Of a DNA stretch of 64,000 nucleotides, positions 10,567 to 23,232 are shown one piece after another. Every line of letters starts with the position of its first letter. Position 1 is the first letter of the stretch. The notes under the pieces are model-generated. The model worked only from the letters and a program-made list of their open reading frames with translations, ran no database searches and was not told where the DNA came from. Position numbers and translations under genes: made by a program. The stretch covers positions 3,906,001 to 3,970,000 of the forward strand of contig NC_063068.1 in assembly GCF_022605165.1 (NCBI RefSeq). Reading direction: 5' to 3'. The DNA is from Purpureocillium takamizusanense (taxonomy: Eukaryota; Ascomycota; Sordariomycetes; Hypocreales; Ophiocordycipitaceae).

Positions 10567-13500
10567 TCAGACACCCGGAGTAGTGAAGCCATCACCCTTG
10601 GGCCAGTTGCCTACTTGGGCCGGATCACCACCGATGCGGACAAAGACGCCGACGGCAGGGATGCCTCCATCCAGGACGAAAAACTGGTACCAGCCAGGAG
10701 GGGCAATGTACTTTCCTGGCGGAGCCGTCACTGTGCAGGACGTGCCGTCACACGACATCTCTGGGAAGAGCGTCCGCGCGCCCATCGAGTTTCCGTGAGT
10801 GCTCGAGACGGAGCCGAGTAACGATGCAGTTATGGCACCGTTGCGTGCAGCGGCACCCAACGTGAACGTCACCTTCTGGCCATATGTCCAGTCGGTATTA
10901 GACACCTTGAAAGTCGGGCGAGGCTTATCCCTGAGCAGATACGGAGGCGTGAACGTCTCGACTCGATATTCCTGGGGGTTCACGCCATCCTGGGGGTCGG
11001 AGCCGGACACCAGAACGCGGCCATCAAGTAGTGTGATGGCCTCGGAGTGGTACAGACGGGCCACTGTGGTGTTGGCCATGATGGTAATGCGCTGTCCAAT
11101 AGGTTTTGTCGGGTCGTAGTGCAAGGCGTTGAGGTTGGGGTTGGATCCGAGGCCAAAACCTGCGACGCCATGCTGAGCACCATTGAGAATGATATACGTG
11201 CCATCGGGGAGAGGCGCTATGCATGACATGACACGAGGTGAAGGCATCCGCTCCAATACCCACTTAGGGCTTGCGGCATCGGGGTAAGTGCTGACGCAGT
11301 TGTCCAGTGCGTTGCTTGGGCCTTCCGTCGAGCCACCGCAGATCAGGACTCCAAGAGGATCGCTGTACGGGGCGTGCTGGGGTAACAAGACGGCAGTGCC
11401 CTCGAGGGGATACGTGCGTCCGCCCTTCGGGTCGTTGACTGCACCGGGGATGTTAGGCAATGTCTTGATCGTTGCAAAGTTATTCTCGTCCAAGATGCGA
11501 GCCTCGTTCCAGTAAGCAACGAAGATGCCGCCTGACGGGAGGACACAGGCAAAGGGATACAGATTGTTCGGGTCAGTCCGTTGGAGCCAGTCCATGTACA
11601 ATGGCTTCGTGCCAGTGGACGGCAAGATCTCCAGCGTGGGCACGGGAGCGCCGTTGGAGCCTTGCTCACCACCGATAACAAGGATGGAGCCGTTGGCCAT
11701 GTTCATCGTGGATGGGTACCATCGGCCATCCTGGAGCTTAAGCACATTGACATTTTCCTGCCAGTCGTTCTTGCCTGGGACACCAGGAGAGCCATCCGGA
11801 GTATACAGCCGAACACCGTAAGTCGAGTCGCCAGACCATCCACCGACCGTGAGCTGCCGGCCGGCCTTGTCAGGTAAAGTCACGCCGCCTGCGCAAAAAA
11901 TGTCTGTCTTGACATGCATGGGGCGCCAGGCGGCGCTGAAGTCGTTGAGCAGCGAGAGGTCCAGTTCGTATGCTCCTGTCGAGTTTGGCGGGCCGGTGCC
12001 CCATTTCTCCAGGAAGGTCACCTTGCCATTGACGGCTTGTGATGTCATGAGAGGGATGCAGACGCCGCCGATGAGGAAGTCGTAGGACCCGGCCTCTGCT
12101 GTGCCCTTCTCCGGGAACGACCACTGATAAAAGGGGTCGCCTTCCCAGAAGTAGGTAGTCAGACGACTTCCACCACCGCAAATAGCCGACGCGTTGCCGG
12201 AGCAGGGCACGTTGCACTGCTTGTCGTCGACCTTGGTCGAACCGGCGGTCTGGATGTTGGCCGGGTCGCCGCAGTAGCACTCCTTGCCGTACTCCATGCC
12301 CGCGGCCATGTATCCAAAGTCGCCACAGCGGTCGAGGCAGGCCTTGGGGGTCATGTTGTCCTGGAAGAAGTTTTGCCAGAAGAAAGTGCGCTTCTGGTTG
12401 ACATTGTCCTCGTAGCAGCCCTTGTACGTCCAGTTACCGACGTTGGGGATAGGAGCCGGAGGTTGGAGGACCTGGGGCGGCCCCCTCGAAATGATACTCA
12501 TCCTGCCTGGGCCGCCGCAGTTCTGCGAGCTATCACCACCGCAAGGGGTGTTGCACTCTGTATCAGAGGTGGCCTTGACGCCGCCGTTGACGATCTGTTT
12601 GCCGCAGAAACACTGCGTGTGATACTCTGCGCCGGCGATGGTGTATCCCTGGTCGGCACAGGTCTTCGCGCAGGACTGGAGAGTCAAGTCTGGGTTGTCG
12701 GGGGCCTGGTAATTAAGAATACGTCCGTTCACCCCATCAACCCAGCAGCCATAAGGCTGCCAACCCTCCGGGAGGCCCGTCTGCTGGGGGTCCCCTGTGG
12801 TAGTGGAAGAAGGAATACCAGATGTTGTGCTGCTAGGATCGACACCACCCCCCAGGGTGTAGACGGACAAACGGCTACTAGCCCCACAGTACTCGCAGCT
12901 GAAGCCTGAGCAGATCATGTTGCACTCTGAGCCCGGCCGCTGCGTGGCACCCGCATTGAATTTGTTGCCGCAGTAGCACTCGCGGGAGTACTCCACGCCG
13001 AAATACGAGTAGCCCGCGCAGAAGGCGGCGCACGTTTCAAGCGTCATCTCGTCGCTCGCCGTCGTCTTGGCTGAGAGAGCCCGCATGTTAGTGGCCTCCG
13101 TGTAACAGCCGTACGACGTCCACGCGCCCACCTTCGCCGGCTGGCCGGGGCAGTTGGACGGAGTCGGAGTCGGCGTGGCTGTTCCGGTGCCGCCAGTAGT
13201 GGTGCTGTTCATCCTTGTTTCAGCAGCCGGTCCACCAATATCGAATCCGTTTCGGGCACTGGCGAAGCTCTCACCTCGTGGGGATCTGATATACGTTCAA
13301 GCGGCCCGAACCGCCGCAGTATTCAGAGCTGTTGCCATTGCAAGGCATGTTGCAGCCGCTATCTGCAGGCTGTCCTCCATTGGAGATCTTGTTGCCACAG
13401 TCTATTGGCATTCCTCGTCAGCTCCTGCTCCGACCTCGTGTAGAAGCGTTTTGGACGAAAACGTACAGCACTCGCCAGCGTATTCGACGCCTGCGAAAGT

Positions 13501-14182
13501 GTAAGAACCAGCTTTGCAAGCTGCCGCGCATTTCGCCACCGTCATCTGGGCGTTGGGAATAGTTCCAACTCCTTGCGTCAGTGTACGGCCCGTCGTGCCT
13601 TCACTGTGTAGTAAGTATGGTTAGCCGCAAGCCACCATCGTCCCCCCAGCTCCGTGATGCGCACTCACGAATAGCAGCCGATCGAGACCCATTCATCCAC
13701 CCCAGGGTTTACCACCGGTCCCTGAATCATGCTCGTGAAATATAAAGTGAGACGACCCTGCCCACCGCAGGGCTGAGTTGCGTCACCACCGCATGGCGTG
13801 CTACAATCACCTTCCGCGGCCTTGACGCCACCTGTCGCCAGTTTGTCGCCGCAGTAGCACTCAGTGTTGTACTCTGTTCCCGCATATGGAAAGCCCTTTG
13901 CGTAACAGAATTGCACGCATTTGGCGTTGGTCATGGTGGCATCTGCTGTCGCGGCGCCGTTGATCGTACGGCCGACGTCCCTAGTTGCCAAATCAGCGTC
14001 GTGGCGCACACATGACATACGTATAAGTGAGTATAGTACACATAACAACCCTGGTAGTTCCAGCCATTGTCAAATCCAGCAGGAGGTGTCAGCGCGCGTT
14101 TCTGTGGAACAGCGGCATGGCAAGGGGCCAGCCAAAAGAGGAAAACGAGCGACAAGAAAGACGAAGCCTTGGAGAGCGTCAT
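10567..14182 (-). CDS. secreted glyoxal-oxidase-like copper radical oxidase with five WSC domains
   Basis: Predicted extracellular AA5_1-type copper radical oxidase, oxidising small aldehydes or alcohols and making H2O2. Exons: 14182-14040, 13980-13669, 13603-13467, 13401-13275, 13213-10567; 1121 residues. The start MTLSKASSFLSLVFLFWLAP followed by CHA is a signal peptide. Five WSC modules follow (roughly residues 40-135, 146-240, 268-360, 391-482, 500-595), each with the GCY/GCW opening, ECYCG-like core and CGG-GR ending. The C-terminal half is a glyoxal oxidase propeller plus the DUF1929 domain. The radical-copper ligands are all present: Cys680 (DIFCAGG), Tyr739 (RWYPS), Tyr961-His962 (RLYHS) and His1046 (SSTHGN). 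WSC modules bind glycans in other proteins, so cell-wall attachment is likely but inferred. An upstream in-frame ATG at 14200 would add six residues. Confidence 0.93.
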
Positions 14183-17100
14183 GATCACGAATCGGGGCAT
14201 CGAGGGTGCAACAAGACCGCGAACCACGAAGACTGGAGTCGCTCTGAGCGAATGTGAGGCTCCAGGCTGGAGGTGAGGAGCAAGACCGAGGGGTCCGTGC
14301 CGGCGGCGAGGGCATCATGACCATATATTCAACCCGTGAAATGGGGCCGCCGACGGTGAGCCGGGCTCCGTCACGCTGGGCTAGGCCATCGTCGACGGTG
14401 TGGCGAGCCGTAGCCTTGGGTCTGGGCGTACCATTCATCCAGACTCCGAGCGTCAATCCCATGACCCTGCGGAAGAAACCTCAACGTGGAGTGGAGGACA
14501 CTACGTGCGTGCGTTGGCAAATTGTCCGCATAGCCGAAGCGGCAGGGGCTCAATCGCACGTTGTCGACATGGGCACCTCGCGTGTGAATGCGAAGGAGCT
14601 AAGCCAACAGTGGTAAGCAAAATGTGTTCAGAAATGAGGCGACAGCAGATGCTCGACGAGCAGAACGGCAGCCATCACGCGGTGGGTGCTCAGCTCCAAG
14701 TCGAGGCCCTCATGCCATGTGACAGGGGTTTCCGAACTGGTGGCACAGCTCGGCGCAGCAAGGTGTCATTGAAGTCAGCATAGCAAGGTCGTGATAGGCG
14801 AAGCGGTGATGGTTGTCAGGGGTCGGGCTTTGGTCCGGGTCGTGCCAAAAGGAAGTGGAACCTGGCGCCAGCGGCGACGGCCGCGACTGCGTGCTAATGC
14901 AAATGCGACTCATGCATAGCTGGCGGCTCCTAGAATGCGAGACGATATTGAGCACAGCCAAGAACAGATCCTGTCAGGCTTGTCGAGGCCAAGACACGAC
15001 GGCTTCGACGTCTCTCACCAGCCTTTGCTTGAGCTTTTATCTCTGAAGTCTGAACCCCAAGAGCATGCAGAAGCCCACAACTTGTGATATTATGTATGGT
15101 CAGACTGACTGGTTGCTCACATGGAAAGTCACTCTCCCAAAGGCTGCAATGAACATTGGGTGTCTTCGGGCATTGTAACGAATCCCTCCGGCGCTGCACT
15201 GCCCTGTAGCCGCTGTTCAACGTGAACTGTCAGGTTAACTGGGGTCTCAGGCGGAGCCGAATCATCAACATGTCTTGACGACACAATCCACGGCCAAGAA
15301 AGTACGGTGACGATGGCGCTTCTCAACGTCGAGATCCAGGCAAGGGCCGGTGGATTGGATAGATAGAGAGGCTGATTGTGGCGGCTAGTTGATTCGTCCC
15401 GTGGGTCAACTGCGCGAGAAGGCGCGCCTCTGGAAGCCATCAGGTCTCGCTGTTCTGGCTGCCAGTATCACGTGTCGGTAGAACCTCAAGTTCGCGACGA
15501 GCGAACAGGAGGCATCATTAGCACACCATGACGATAAAGCCACTGAGAGGTGGGTAACCCCTTGTCACTGTTGAGACAGGCTCGAGGATCAAAGCAAGTT
15601 CCCCAAGGCTTCGTCAACTGCCGAATCTGCGTAACGGCAAGCCATTATCGTTGCCTGCCGTTGTCACAGAGAGGTCGCATTGGGAGACGTCAGCCGTCAT
15701 TGTTGTCTGATGCCCCAGACCAGATTCGAGAGACGGGGTTGCTCGCAGCTGGTCATCTCGCTCTGATCCAGCGCGAATCGAATCAGGGCACCATTCGGTT
15801 CGCGGCGGATCCGCTTGACCGGCTGCCGGATGGACTCCCATTTGCTTGTCGCTGTCCCCAATGCTTCGTACCTGGGCGGTTAATTGGTCCATTGCGGGGA
15901 GGAGGGCTCACTTGCAGGGCATCCTCACCCACGATGCCGCTTGGAGCCAAGGGTGGGCGGCGACCGGGCCTTGGCCAGAGCTGGAAAGAAAAAAATCCAA
16001 GTCCGAGTCACTGCCCTTTGGAAGCTGAGGGGTGGAATTTTCGTTCGAAAATTCGCACCTGCAGCGATCAGCGGTACGTACTCTATTGGGGGGGAGGGGC
16101 TCGACATCTGCCATGCCCGCTCAAGGAAGGTGCCATGACGGACGCGCCTACTCCCATTTCAGACCTGGATTGACCGTCACGATGGCAAACCTGATCGTCC
16201 AGCCCGCGAGCGCTTCTGGATCAGATGATTGTGCATTCTCATAACGACAACCTTGCCCCGCAGGACGCGCCGCATCACCACTCTGCGTCCACCGAGCCTC
16301 GCGTGGCGTATCAGCGCAAAGAAGGAATCACAAGTCACGGCACTACAGGCTTGACAACTGCATTGGCGTCACGCCTCCCCCTTCTCTCGCTCAAGTCGGG
16401 CTGATTCTTGGTGGTTGCGAGAAGAAAAGCAAGTTTGCCCGCGAACTGTTCCGGTTTGATTCCCAAGCATCCAAGGGGGGTTGCATGGCGCGCGGACTTG
16501 CATCTCGTATCCACGGCGCGAAACTAGCCGCGGTCCAACTGGGTCGACGCGCCGATAAACTAGCTTGAGATGCTGCTTTTCACGGCGCCCGGACCGTCGA
16601 CCGCTCTTCATCTTGTCGGCCGATAGGGAGACCCGGGCCGTCAAGGCGAGACTTCAATAACGAGCCAGCTCAGCTGCATGCAGAGACGGCGTGCGGCTGA
16701 CAAGCTACTTACCCCGGCCATCGGGCCACTCGCATCACACCTCACGCTGACGCTTGCCCTACCCTCCGTTCCATGCCCGGGCCTCATCCGAGCCGTTGTT
16801 GCATCTGATGTCAAGTGTGGAGGCTGTCGTGCCCATCACAACTCCCAGGCGGCCCAGAAATCAACGAGCCCGCATAACTCGCCACTGCCTGGTTGCATCT
16901 GCAGTTTGCCGACGACCTGCAGCTGTCACAACACATCTCATTAAAAGGAGGCCGCTCTGAGTTTCTGAACTGGGCTGATGAACATTCGATGTATGAGGAA
17001 GTCGTGCCAGAATAGCCGTATCCCTTTATTGCCGTAGCTGTCGTGGTCGGTCAACGTGATATGCTTGGGCGTGGGAATCACATTTGAACTTCGTCGGAAC

Positions 17101-18733
17101 GATAGCCATGGTTGTGTGCGACACGTTACGCAAGGCAGACAGCAATATTGAAACATCCACCTGGGTGACAATCGACTCGTCTGTCATCTTGTACGCAACC
17201 ACTAGAAAGGCGTGCCGTGTGCGGCTTATCTCAAACAAAACGAGCCGGCTGGCTAAGCTTAAGAAACTAAATGCCAAGTTGATATGTGCTATATATTGGA
17301 AAGCATATGCCATGGTGTCCCAGGCGCGCGGGCAATATGATTTCCAAAAAAAAACCATATTCATCGAAATCATCATCTACGAAGTAAAGTCCTTAACTTG
17401 TGGCAATGGTCATGTGTCACCTGAACATGTATTCCGGAAGACAACGAGATTTGTCCATCCGCGTGAGTGTAACTGTCATGGGAGCGTAAGCCTTGAGGCA
17501 ATGGGAGCCCTTGCTTCTTGAGAGCTCATCTACGACATGCGCGCAGCTGGTGCATTGAGTTTCGGACAGTGCGTAATTACTGCCAGTACCTGTCTGCGAG
17601 AAACAAAGCCCAACCATTAACGAATCGCCATACAGAGGATGCTTTTTTGGCAAGTTCGGCTGGCGGCTGGGTTATATTTGAATCATTTGTACTTCGCAGT
17701 TTGCCGCCCTTGCTGAGTTCAGTTTCGATTTTGGGGCGGCAAGCTGGTGTAGGGTAGCCCCCACTCACGGCGGCATACGTGTTGAGGCGCCCTCACCCAA
17801 TTAGCATGAGACGACCAACAGACATCGCAACCCTTGAGAGGCTTTGACGAGCTAGCAATCGGAGACAGCAAAAGGGTATCGTAAAGAAGAGGCTATTCTG
17901 TTCTTCCACGATTGGATAGGCAAAGTATTAGCCTGCACGGAGCCTCAACGTGGTTCAAGAAACCGTAGCAGCCGTCCTACTCTGGCATGTTCACGATACG
18001 CTCAACGCCTGGAAGACAGCTACCTGACCCTGCCCCGGATGTTTGGGGAAGGCCTTGTTCGAGTACTATAACCACACGGGGCTTCCAAGGCTGCACCAAG
18101 GAACCCCGCCCGGGTCGTAGTAGGAGCAACCGTTCGACTGAATCACGGCAAACACGGAGAAGGAACCAAGGGTCAGTCAGCCCCAGCAAAGTCTTTTACA
18201 GAGAGGCTCTTGTTGCGCATTCTAAACTTCTCAGACCAAAACGCGGAACGGGCAAGGTTCGTGTGCTGTATGACTCTTTTCTCTAGCATCACTGCACTGG
18301 CCATTGGTCAATTCGACCCTCTGCGGTCAGTTCGTTGGCAGTGACTCATTCTGACGGGTGGATTTTCAGGGTTAATAGGGCCTTTGTCAGCGCGGAGCAA
18401 GGCGCTTTGCTGCTTTGCCACACTGGGAGAGTCAGGGGACCCACGCCAGGGAGGAGCGTCCCGGGCTGGAGCTCCACTACAAGTTTCGCCGGCCGTAGGT
18501 GACATCCAATATCAAAGGCTTCAAAAACGTCACCTGCTGCCCTTCGGGTTTCTCATCCAGCGTCACGAACCCTCCCATTATCGCATCGCGAACTCATTGC
18601 CCCCGATCCACCTTCTCTCGCCACGTCTCCCGACTGTGGCTGCCGCAGCCCGATCCGTCAAACGCCTTGTCACCAACTCATCGTCAGCGTGGCCAGTTCA
18701 ACCTCATCGCCGCAGGCCTCGCCATTGCAGGTA
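14183..18733. other. long gene-poor region
   Basis: About 4.5 kb between divergent genes. No frame has a recognisable domain. A lower-GC segment lies at about 16960-17760 and contains a 145-codon frame (17084-17521, plus) of unknown meaning. Frames of 200 codons around 15.5-16.2 kb lack any motif and begin with a non-ATG codon. The promoters of the oxidase (left end) and the NF-X1 gene (right end) should lie here. Confidence 0.45.
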
Positions 18734-21700
18734 ATGCCCGACACAAACGTCCCGCAATTACGGACCCGGTCCCAAGATTCAAGCAGAAGAGTGCACCATG
18801 GCCGTCGCAAAGCTCGCGGCGGCAGAGCACGTGCTCCAGTAAATGGCTCCCATCCGGGAGGCAGCGATGCCCCCGGCGACGAAGTCGCTCTCCAGAACAA
18901 TCTCACCTCGCCTTCAACCCCAACGGCCACGAATGAATCGCCCAGAGCATTGGGAGACCAAAGATCTCGAAGAGGTCGCGGCCAAAGGGCCGGTGGTCGT
19001 GGTACTCCCGGCCGCGGCGCCGCGCGACCCCCAACCCACAGGGCATTTGGGGGACACTTGACCACCGGGACAGACGATGGTAGCACTTCAGCCCGCACCT
19101 TAAGCGGCGATGCTCCCGAGTTTGTCCCAGGGCAGCCCATTGTCACTAGAAAGTAAGGATGTCCGCCGCGGTGGAACTTCAAATGCTGATTTCTTCCCAG
19201 TAAACACTCGAAAGCTCCAGTTCCGCATGAGCCGCATGTGCGACAGCCAAAATCCACAGCTGCCGATCTTGGGACGAGGATACACGACGATATCAGCAAC
19301 TGGAACTACGAATGCGCCATTTGCACGGACGATGTCCGCAGGACATCGCACGTGTGGTCTTGCATAGTTTGCTGGACTGTGGTTCACCTCAAATGCGCCA
19401 AGAGATGGTATGGCAATCAAAAGAAGCAGGATGATCTACAGTCATCTGAGCCCCATCGAGAATTTTCATGGCGATGTCCTGGATGTAATTCCAAACTCGT
19501 TGACGACCCCGGCTCATACCATTGTTGGTGCGGCAAGGAGATCAATCCCTCACCAAGCAGCGCAGCTTTACCTCCCCATTCGTGTGGACAGACATGCTCG
19601 AAGCCCCGAGCAACCTGCCCTCACCCCTGCTCTCTTCAATGCCACGCCGGACCCTGCCCCCCTTGTGGCTTAACGGGACCGAACCAATCGTGCTTCTGCG
19701 GCAAGAACGCATCCCAGAAGCTATGCCGGGAGACGGACTATGAAAATGGTTGGAGCTGCCAGGAGATATGCGAAGACTTGCTCCCGTGTGGTGAGCATTT
19801 ATGCTCGCGGCCCTGCCATTCTGGATTGTGTGGCGAGTGTGACGTCAAAGTGGACGCGAGGTGCTATTGCGGTCGTGTTGACAAGGTAATTCCTTGTTAC
19901 GAAAGGGACGAGATTCAAGAGTCCTTTGATACGACTGAGAGCACTTGGTTCGAAGGGTCTTTCAAGTGCGATCAGCTGTGCAAGCGGCTCTTCGACTGCG
20001 GTGTACACACTTGCAACGAGACGTGCCACGCGCAAGAAGAGCAGCCATCGCGCTGTCCATACTCCCCGGATACGGTCACACACTGCCCCTGCGGCAAGAC
20101 CTTGCTTGAGGAGCTTCTAGACTCGCCTCGACAATCCTGCAAAGACAGTGTTCCTCACTGCGACAGACCTTGCGAGAAGCTCCTTCTGTGTGGACACTTG
20201 TGTAAAGCCAAGTGTCATGTGGGAAACTGCGGCTTCTGCGACGAGACGATTGACATTTCCTGCCGATGCGGAAGAACGATTACGAAATCGATTTGCCACC
20301 AGGGAGACTTACAGCATCCCTTGTGCATGAGGACTTGCCAAGCGAATCTCAGCTGCGGACGCCACAAATGCGGCGAGCATTGCTGCGCGGGTGAGAAGAA
20401 GGCTACAGAGAGGCAAGCAGCGCGGCGGAAGAACAGAGCAGCTGCAGATGTCAACTCCATCGAGCCGGAGCATATTTGCATTAAGACTTGTGGCAGGCCG
20501 CTGAAGTGCGGCAGCCATGATTGTCAGCAAATCTGCCACAGGGGTCCGTGCAGAAGCTGTCCAGAGGCAGTATTCCATGAGATTAGCTGCAACTGTGGCC
20601 GTACAGTCCTGCAGCCTCCCCAGCCTTGCGGCACCAGGCCACCGGAATGCCGCTTCAACTGCCAGAGACGTCCCAGCTGCGGTCATCCTGCCGTTGAGCA
20701 CCACTGCCATCCAGATGACCTCAGCTGTCCGAAGTGCCCATTCCTAGTCGACAAATGGTGTGCGTGTGGGAAGGAGAAACTTCATAGTCAGCCTTGTCAT
20801 CTCCAAGAAGCCCACTGTGGCCGTCCCTGTGGGAAGAAGCTCAAGTGCGGGTACGTTATGGGATTCCAAGGGTCTCTGGTCATGCTACTAACATACGCTC
20901 GCAGGCTGCATACTTGCCGCAAGCTTTGCCATCGTGCCGGAGAATGCGAAGACGTTTCTTTGACCAAGGTCCATTGTGAGCAGGTTTGTGGTAAGACGAA
21001 GCTCTTTTGCGAGCATACGTGTCAGAACACTTGCCATGGACAGACCCGTGAGTAACGAAGCCTATATGTTCGAGGAGTCGGCTGCTGATGCATTCTTAGC
21101 TTGCAACGAGGGTGCGGCATGCACTGCCAAAGCGGTAATTAGCTGCCCTTGTGGTGGGCGGCAACAAGAGGTCAAGTGTCTCGCCAGCAGCTCGAATTCA
21201 ACTCCTTCAAGGCCAGAAATCAAATGCGATGACGAATGCCTCCGATTGGAGCGCAACCGGCGTCTCGCAGCCGCCCTCAATATCGATCCTTCTTCCCACA
21301 CTAACGACCACGTACCGTATTCGGAAGGTACATTGAAGCTGTTCAAGGAAAACCTTTCGTGGGCTGAGGCGCAGGAACGTGAGTTCCGTGTTTTTGCCAA
21401 AAGCCCCGATGAGGTGAGGATGAGGTATAAGCCAATGTCAGCTACGTATCGTCAGTTCCTCCATTTACTGGCCGGAGACTACGGCCTGGAGAGTCGGAGC
21501 GAAGACGTGGAGCCATATCGATATATCATCGTCTTTAAGGGTCCTCGGTTCGTGTCTGCGCCGAGCAAGACGCTTGGCCAATGCCTCAAGATCCGGGAAA
21601 CGCAGGCGGCGGAGGTAGCGGTAGCCGCTGCCGCCGCCCGGCCCCCGAGCCCGCCCATGCTGGCAGTGAGCGAGCCGTTCAACGGCTTCTTACTAACGTC

Positions 21701-22169
21701 GCCGCGGTTTGGCCTCACCATTGAGGATATAAATCAAGCTTTTGCAGCCGACTTTGCCACGCAACCCTCGATTCACTTTACAATCAGCTTCTTGCCGACA
21801 GAGGAGATTTTGCTCCGGGCAACGTCCAACTACTCCGCGTTCTTGTCTCCAGCCGGCATGGAACAAGCCTTGACGGTGCTCAAGCCCCGTCTAGCCAAGA
21901 CCGTGGAGCATGTGGACCTAGCCGGCAACCTATTGCTATGCCACATGGACGCAAACGATCATCTGGGACGGCGTGAAGGCCCGAGCAAAAGGGACGCCCT
22001 GGGGTGGAATGCGGTAGCAGGGCGGGCGGCATCTCGATCAGGGGCCGCCACGCCCACGGACGAGCCACCAACTAGGGGCGGACGTAAGCTTTTTGGGCTT
22101 AAAAAGAAGAAGGTCGACAAGGAAGTGGACAAGCCATGGGCCGCGCTCGGAGGAGATGTCGAATGCTGA
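18734..22169 (+). CDS. fap1: NF-X1/FAP1-type zinc-finger protein with RING-like and R3H domains
   Basis: Homologue of human NFX1 and yeast Fap1 (FKBP12-associated protein 1), proteins linked to transcriptional control and, through the RING-like finger, possibly ubiquitin ligation. Exons: 18734-19152, 19201-20850, 20905-21047, 21100-22169; 1093 residues, all junctions GT-AG in phase. Residues 1-140 are basic, Arg/Gly-rich and disordered, ending in SGDAPEFVPGQP, typical of the family. A C-rich RING-like finger follows (CAICTDDV about residue 178 to WRCPGC). Next is a long array of NF-X1 fingers with repeating CG-H-C-x-C-H patterns. The R3H nucleic-acid-binding domain is about residues 805-880. 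The C-terminus is basic (LKKKKVDKEVDKPW). The frame stays open upstream of 18734 without an ATG, so the start is the least certain part; a short 5' exon is possible. Confidence 0.93.
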
Positions 22170-23232
22170 GTTGGTATGGGATATGATGGGATTGTACCCT
22201 CCTGGTGAACGGACGAGGCAACGAAGCCGTCCATAGGGGAGCTGCAAATACTACGCGGGATTACCAGTTTTAAGAAGCCCCTGCTGTCATGGCGAGCCGT
22301 GCATATCATGCAAACATCGATATAGCATTGCAACAGAGTTACAAAAAATTACGAAAGTCTTTTCCGTGTTACAGCTTCTCTATGTATATATATATATATA
22401 TATTACCCGGCGCGTGAAGTAACTAAAGTCTTTTCGATCCCTTCGGAAATCTTATACTTCGCACGGCGTTCAACCAACTCATCAGGCCTAGAGTCTGGAA
22501 TGGGGTTGTCTCTCTGGCGCTAGGTTTGCCAGAGCCGTCAGACTGCAGCATTGAGCGACCACACGTTAAGGTACCTCAGGTACTAAAGCAAGGTCCTTCC
22601 TTGTAGCCTGGAGGTACTACGTAGGTATCTACGAGCAGGTACCAGGTCCCCCCCCCCCGCCTACTCCGTAGATGGGTCGCCCAAGGTGTTGCTCATCGTC
22701 CCGCTCTGCTGCAGCTTGGGGACTGCACGCGCGGTTGAAAAGTGCTGGCGGTGAAGGGCGAGGCTGCCGTCGTCGTCGTCGCCCTCGTTTTCCTCCTCCG
22801 ACGTCGAGGGGGAGGGACCGACCGACCCCGCCCCCTCCAAGGGCCAAACCAAGAGCGCTTGACATCACCGTCCACCGGTACATCACGCGACCCCACCCTC
22901 CATGCGCTTCGGCATCATCACATGAACAGTCTCGAGCAGAGCTCCCCGCTCGCGAGGTCGCGTTTTTGCTCAAGGTTGCGAAGCATCTGTCTCACTTTTG
23001 AACCTGGTGGGCTGCCTGTGGGGGCCGCAATTTGCTCGAACATGGCTCACATCTGGCAGAACAGTGTGGTTTCGTCTTTGGGGCTCGCAGACCAACGAGC
23101 TCGCTTGCTCGTATCAATATATCTTTGTCATTATAGAGTGGGTATCAATCATGAGGGCAGAACATCATGGTTCTGCTTGCCATAGCTGAGCTCCAGACCC
23201 CCGTCCGCACTTGACGCGGGTTCTTGTCTGAT
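22170..23232. other. intergenic with TA microsatellite
   Basis: About 1.06 kb between convergent genes. It has a TA dinucleotide tract at about 22385-22403, several GTACC/GTACT-type motifs at 22570-22650 and a C tract near 22649. No gene seen. Confidence 0.5.
22385..22403. repeat. TA dinucleotide microsatellite
   Basis: About nine to ten uninterrupted TA units in the 3' flank of the NF-X1 gene, about 215 bases past its stop codon. It may overlap the polyadenylation region. Confidence 0.9.

Noticed and set aside
15550..16173. 207-codon plus-strand frame
   Set aside because: Begins with a non-ATG codon, has no domain, and its composition matches intergenic translations.
18499..18936. 145-codon plus-strand frame over the start of the NF-X1 gene
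   Set aside because: Different frame from the conserved N-terminus (SGDAPEFVPGQP) and without relatives that I know; a shadow frame.
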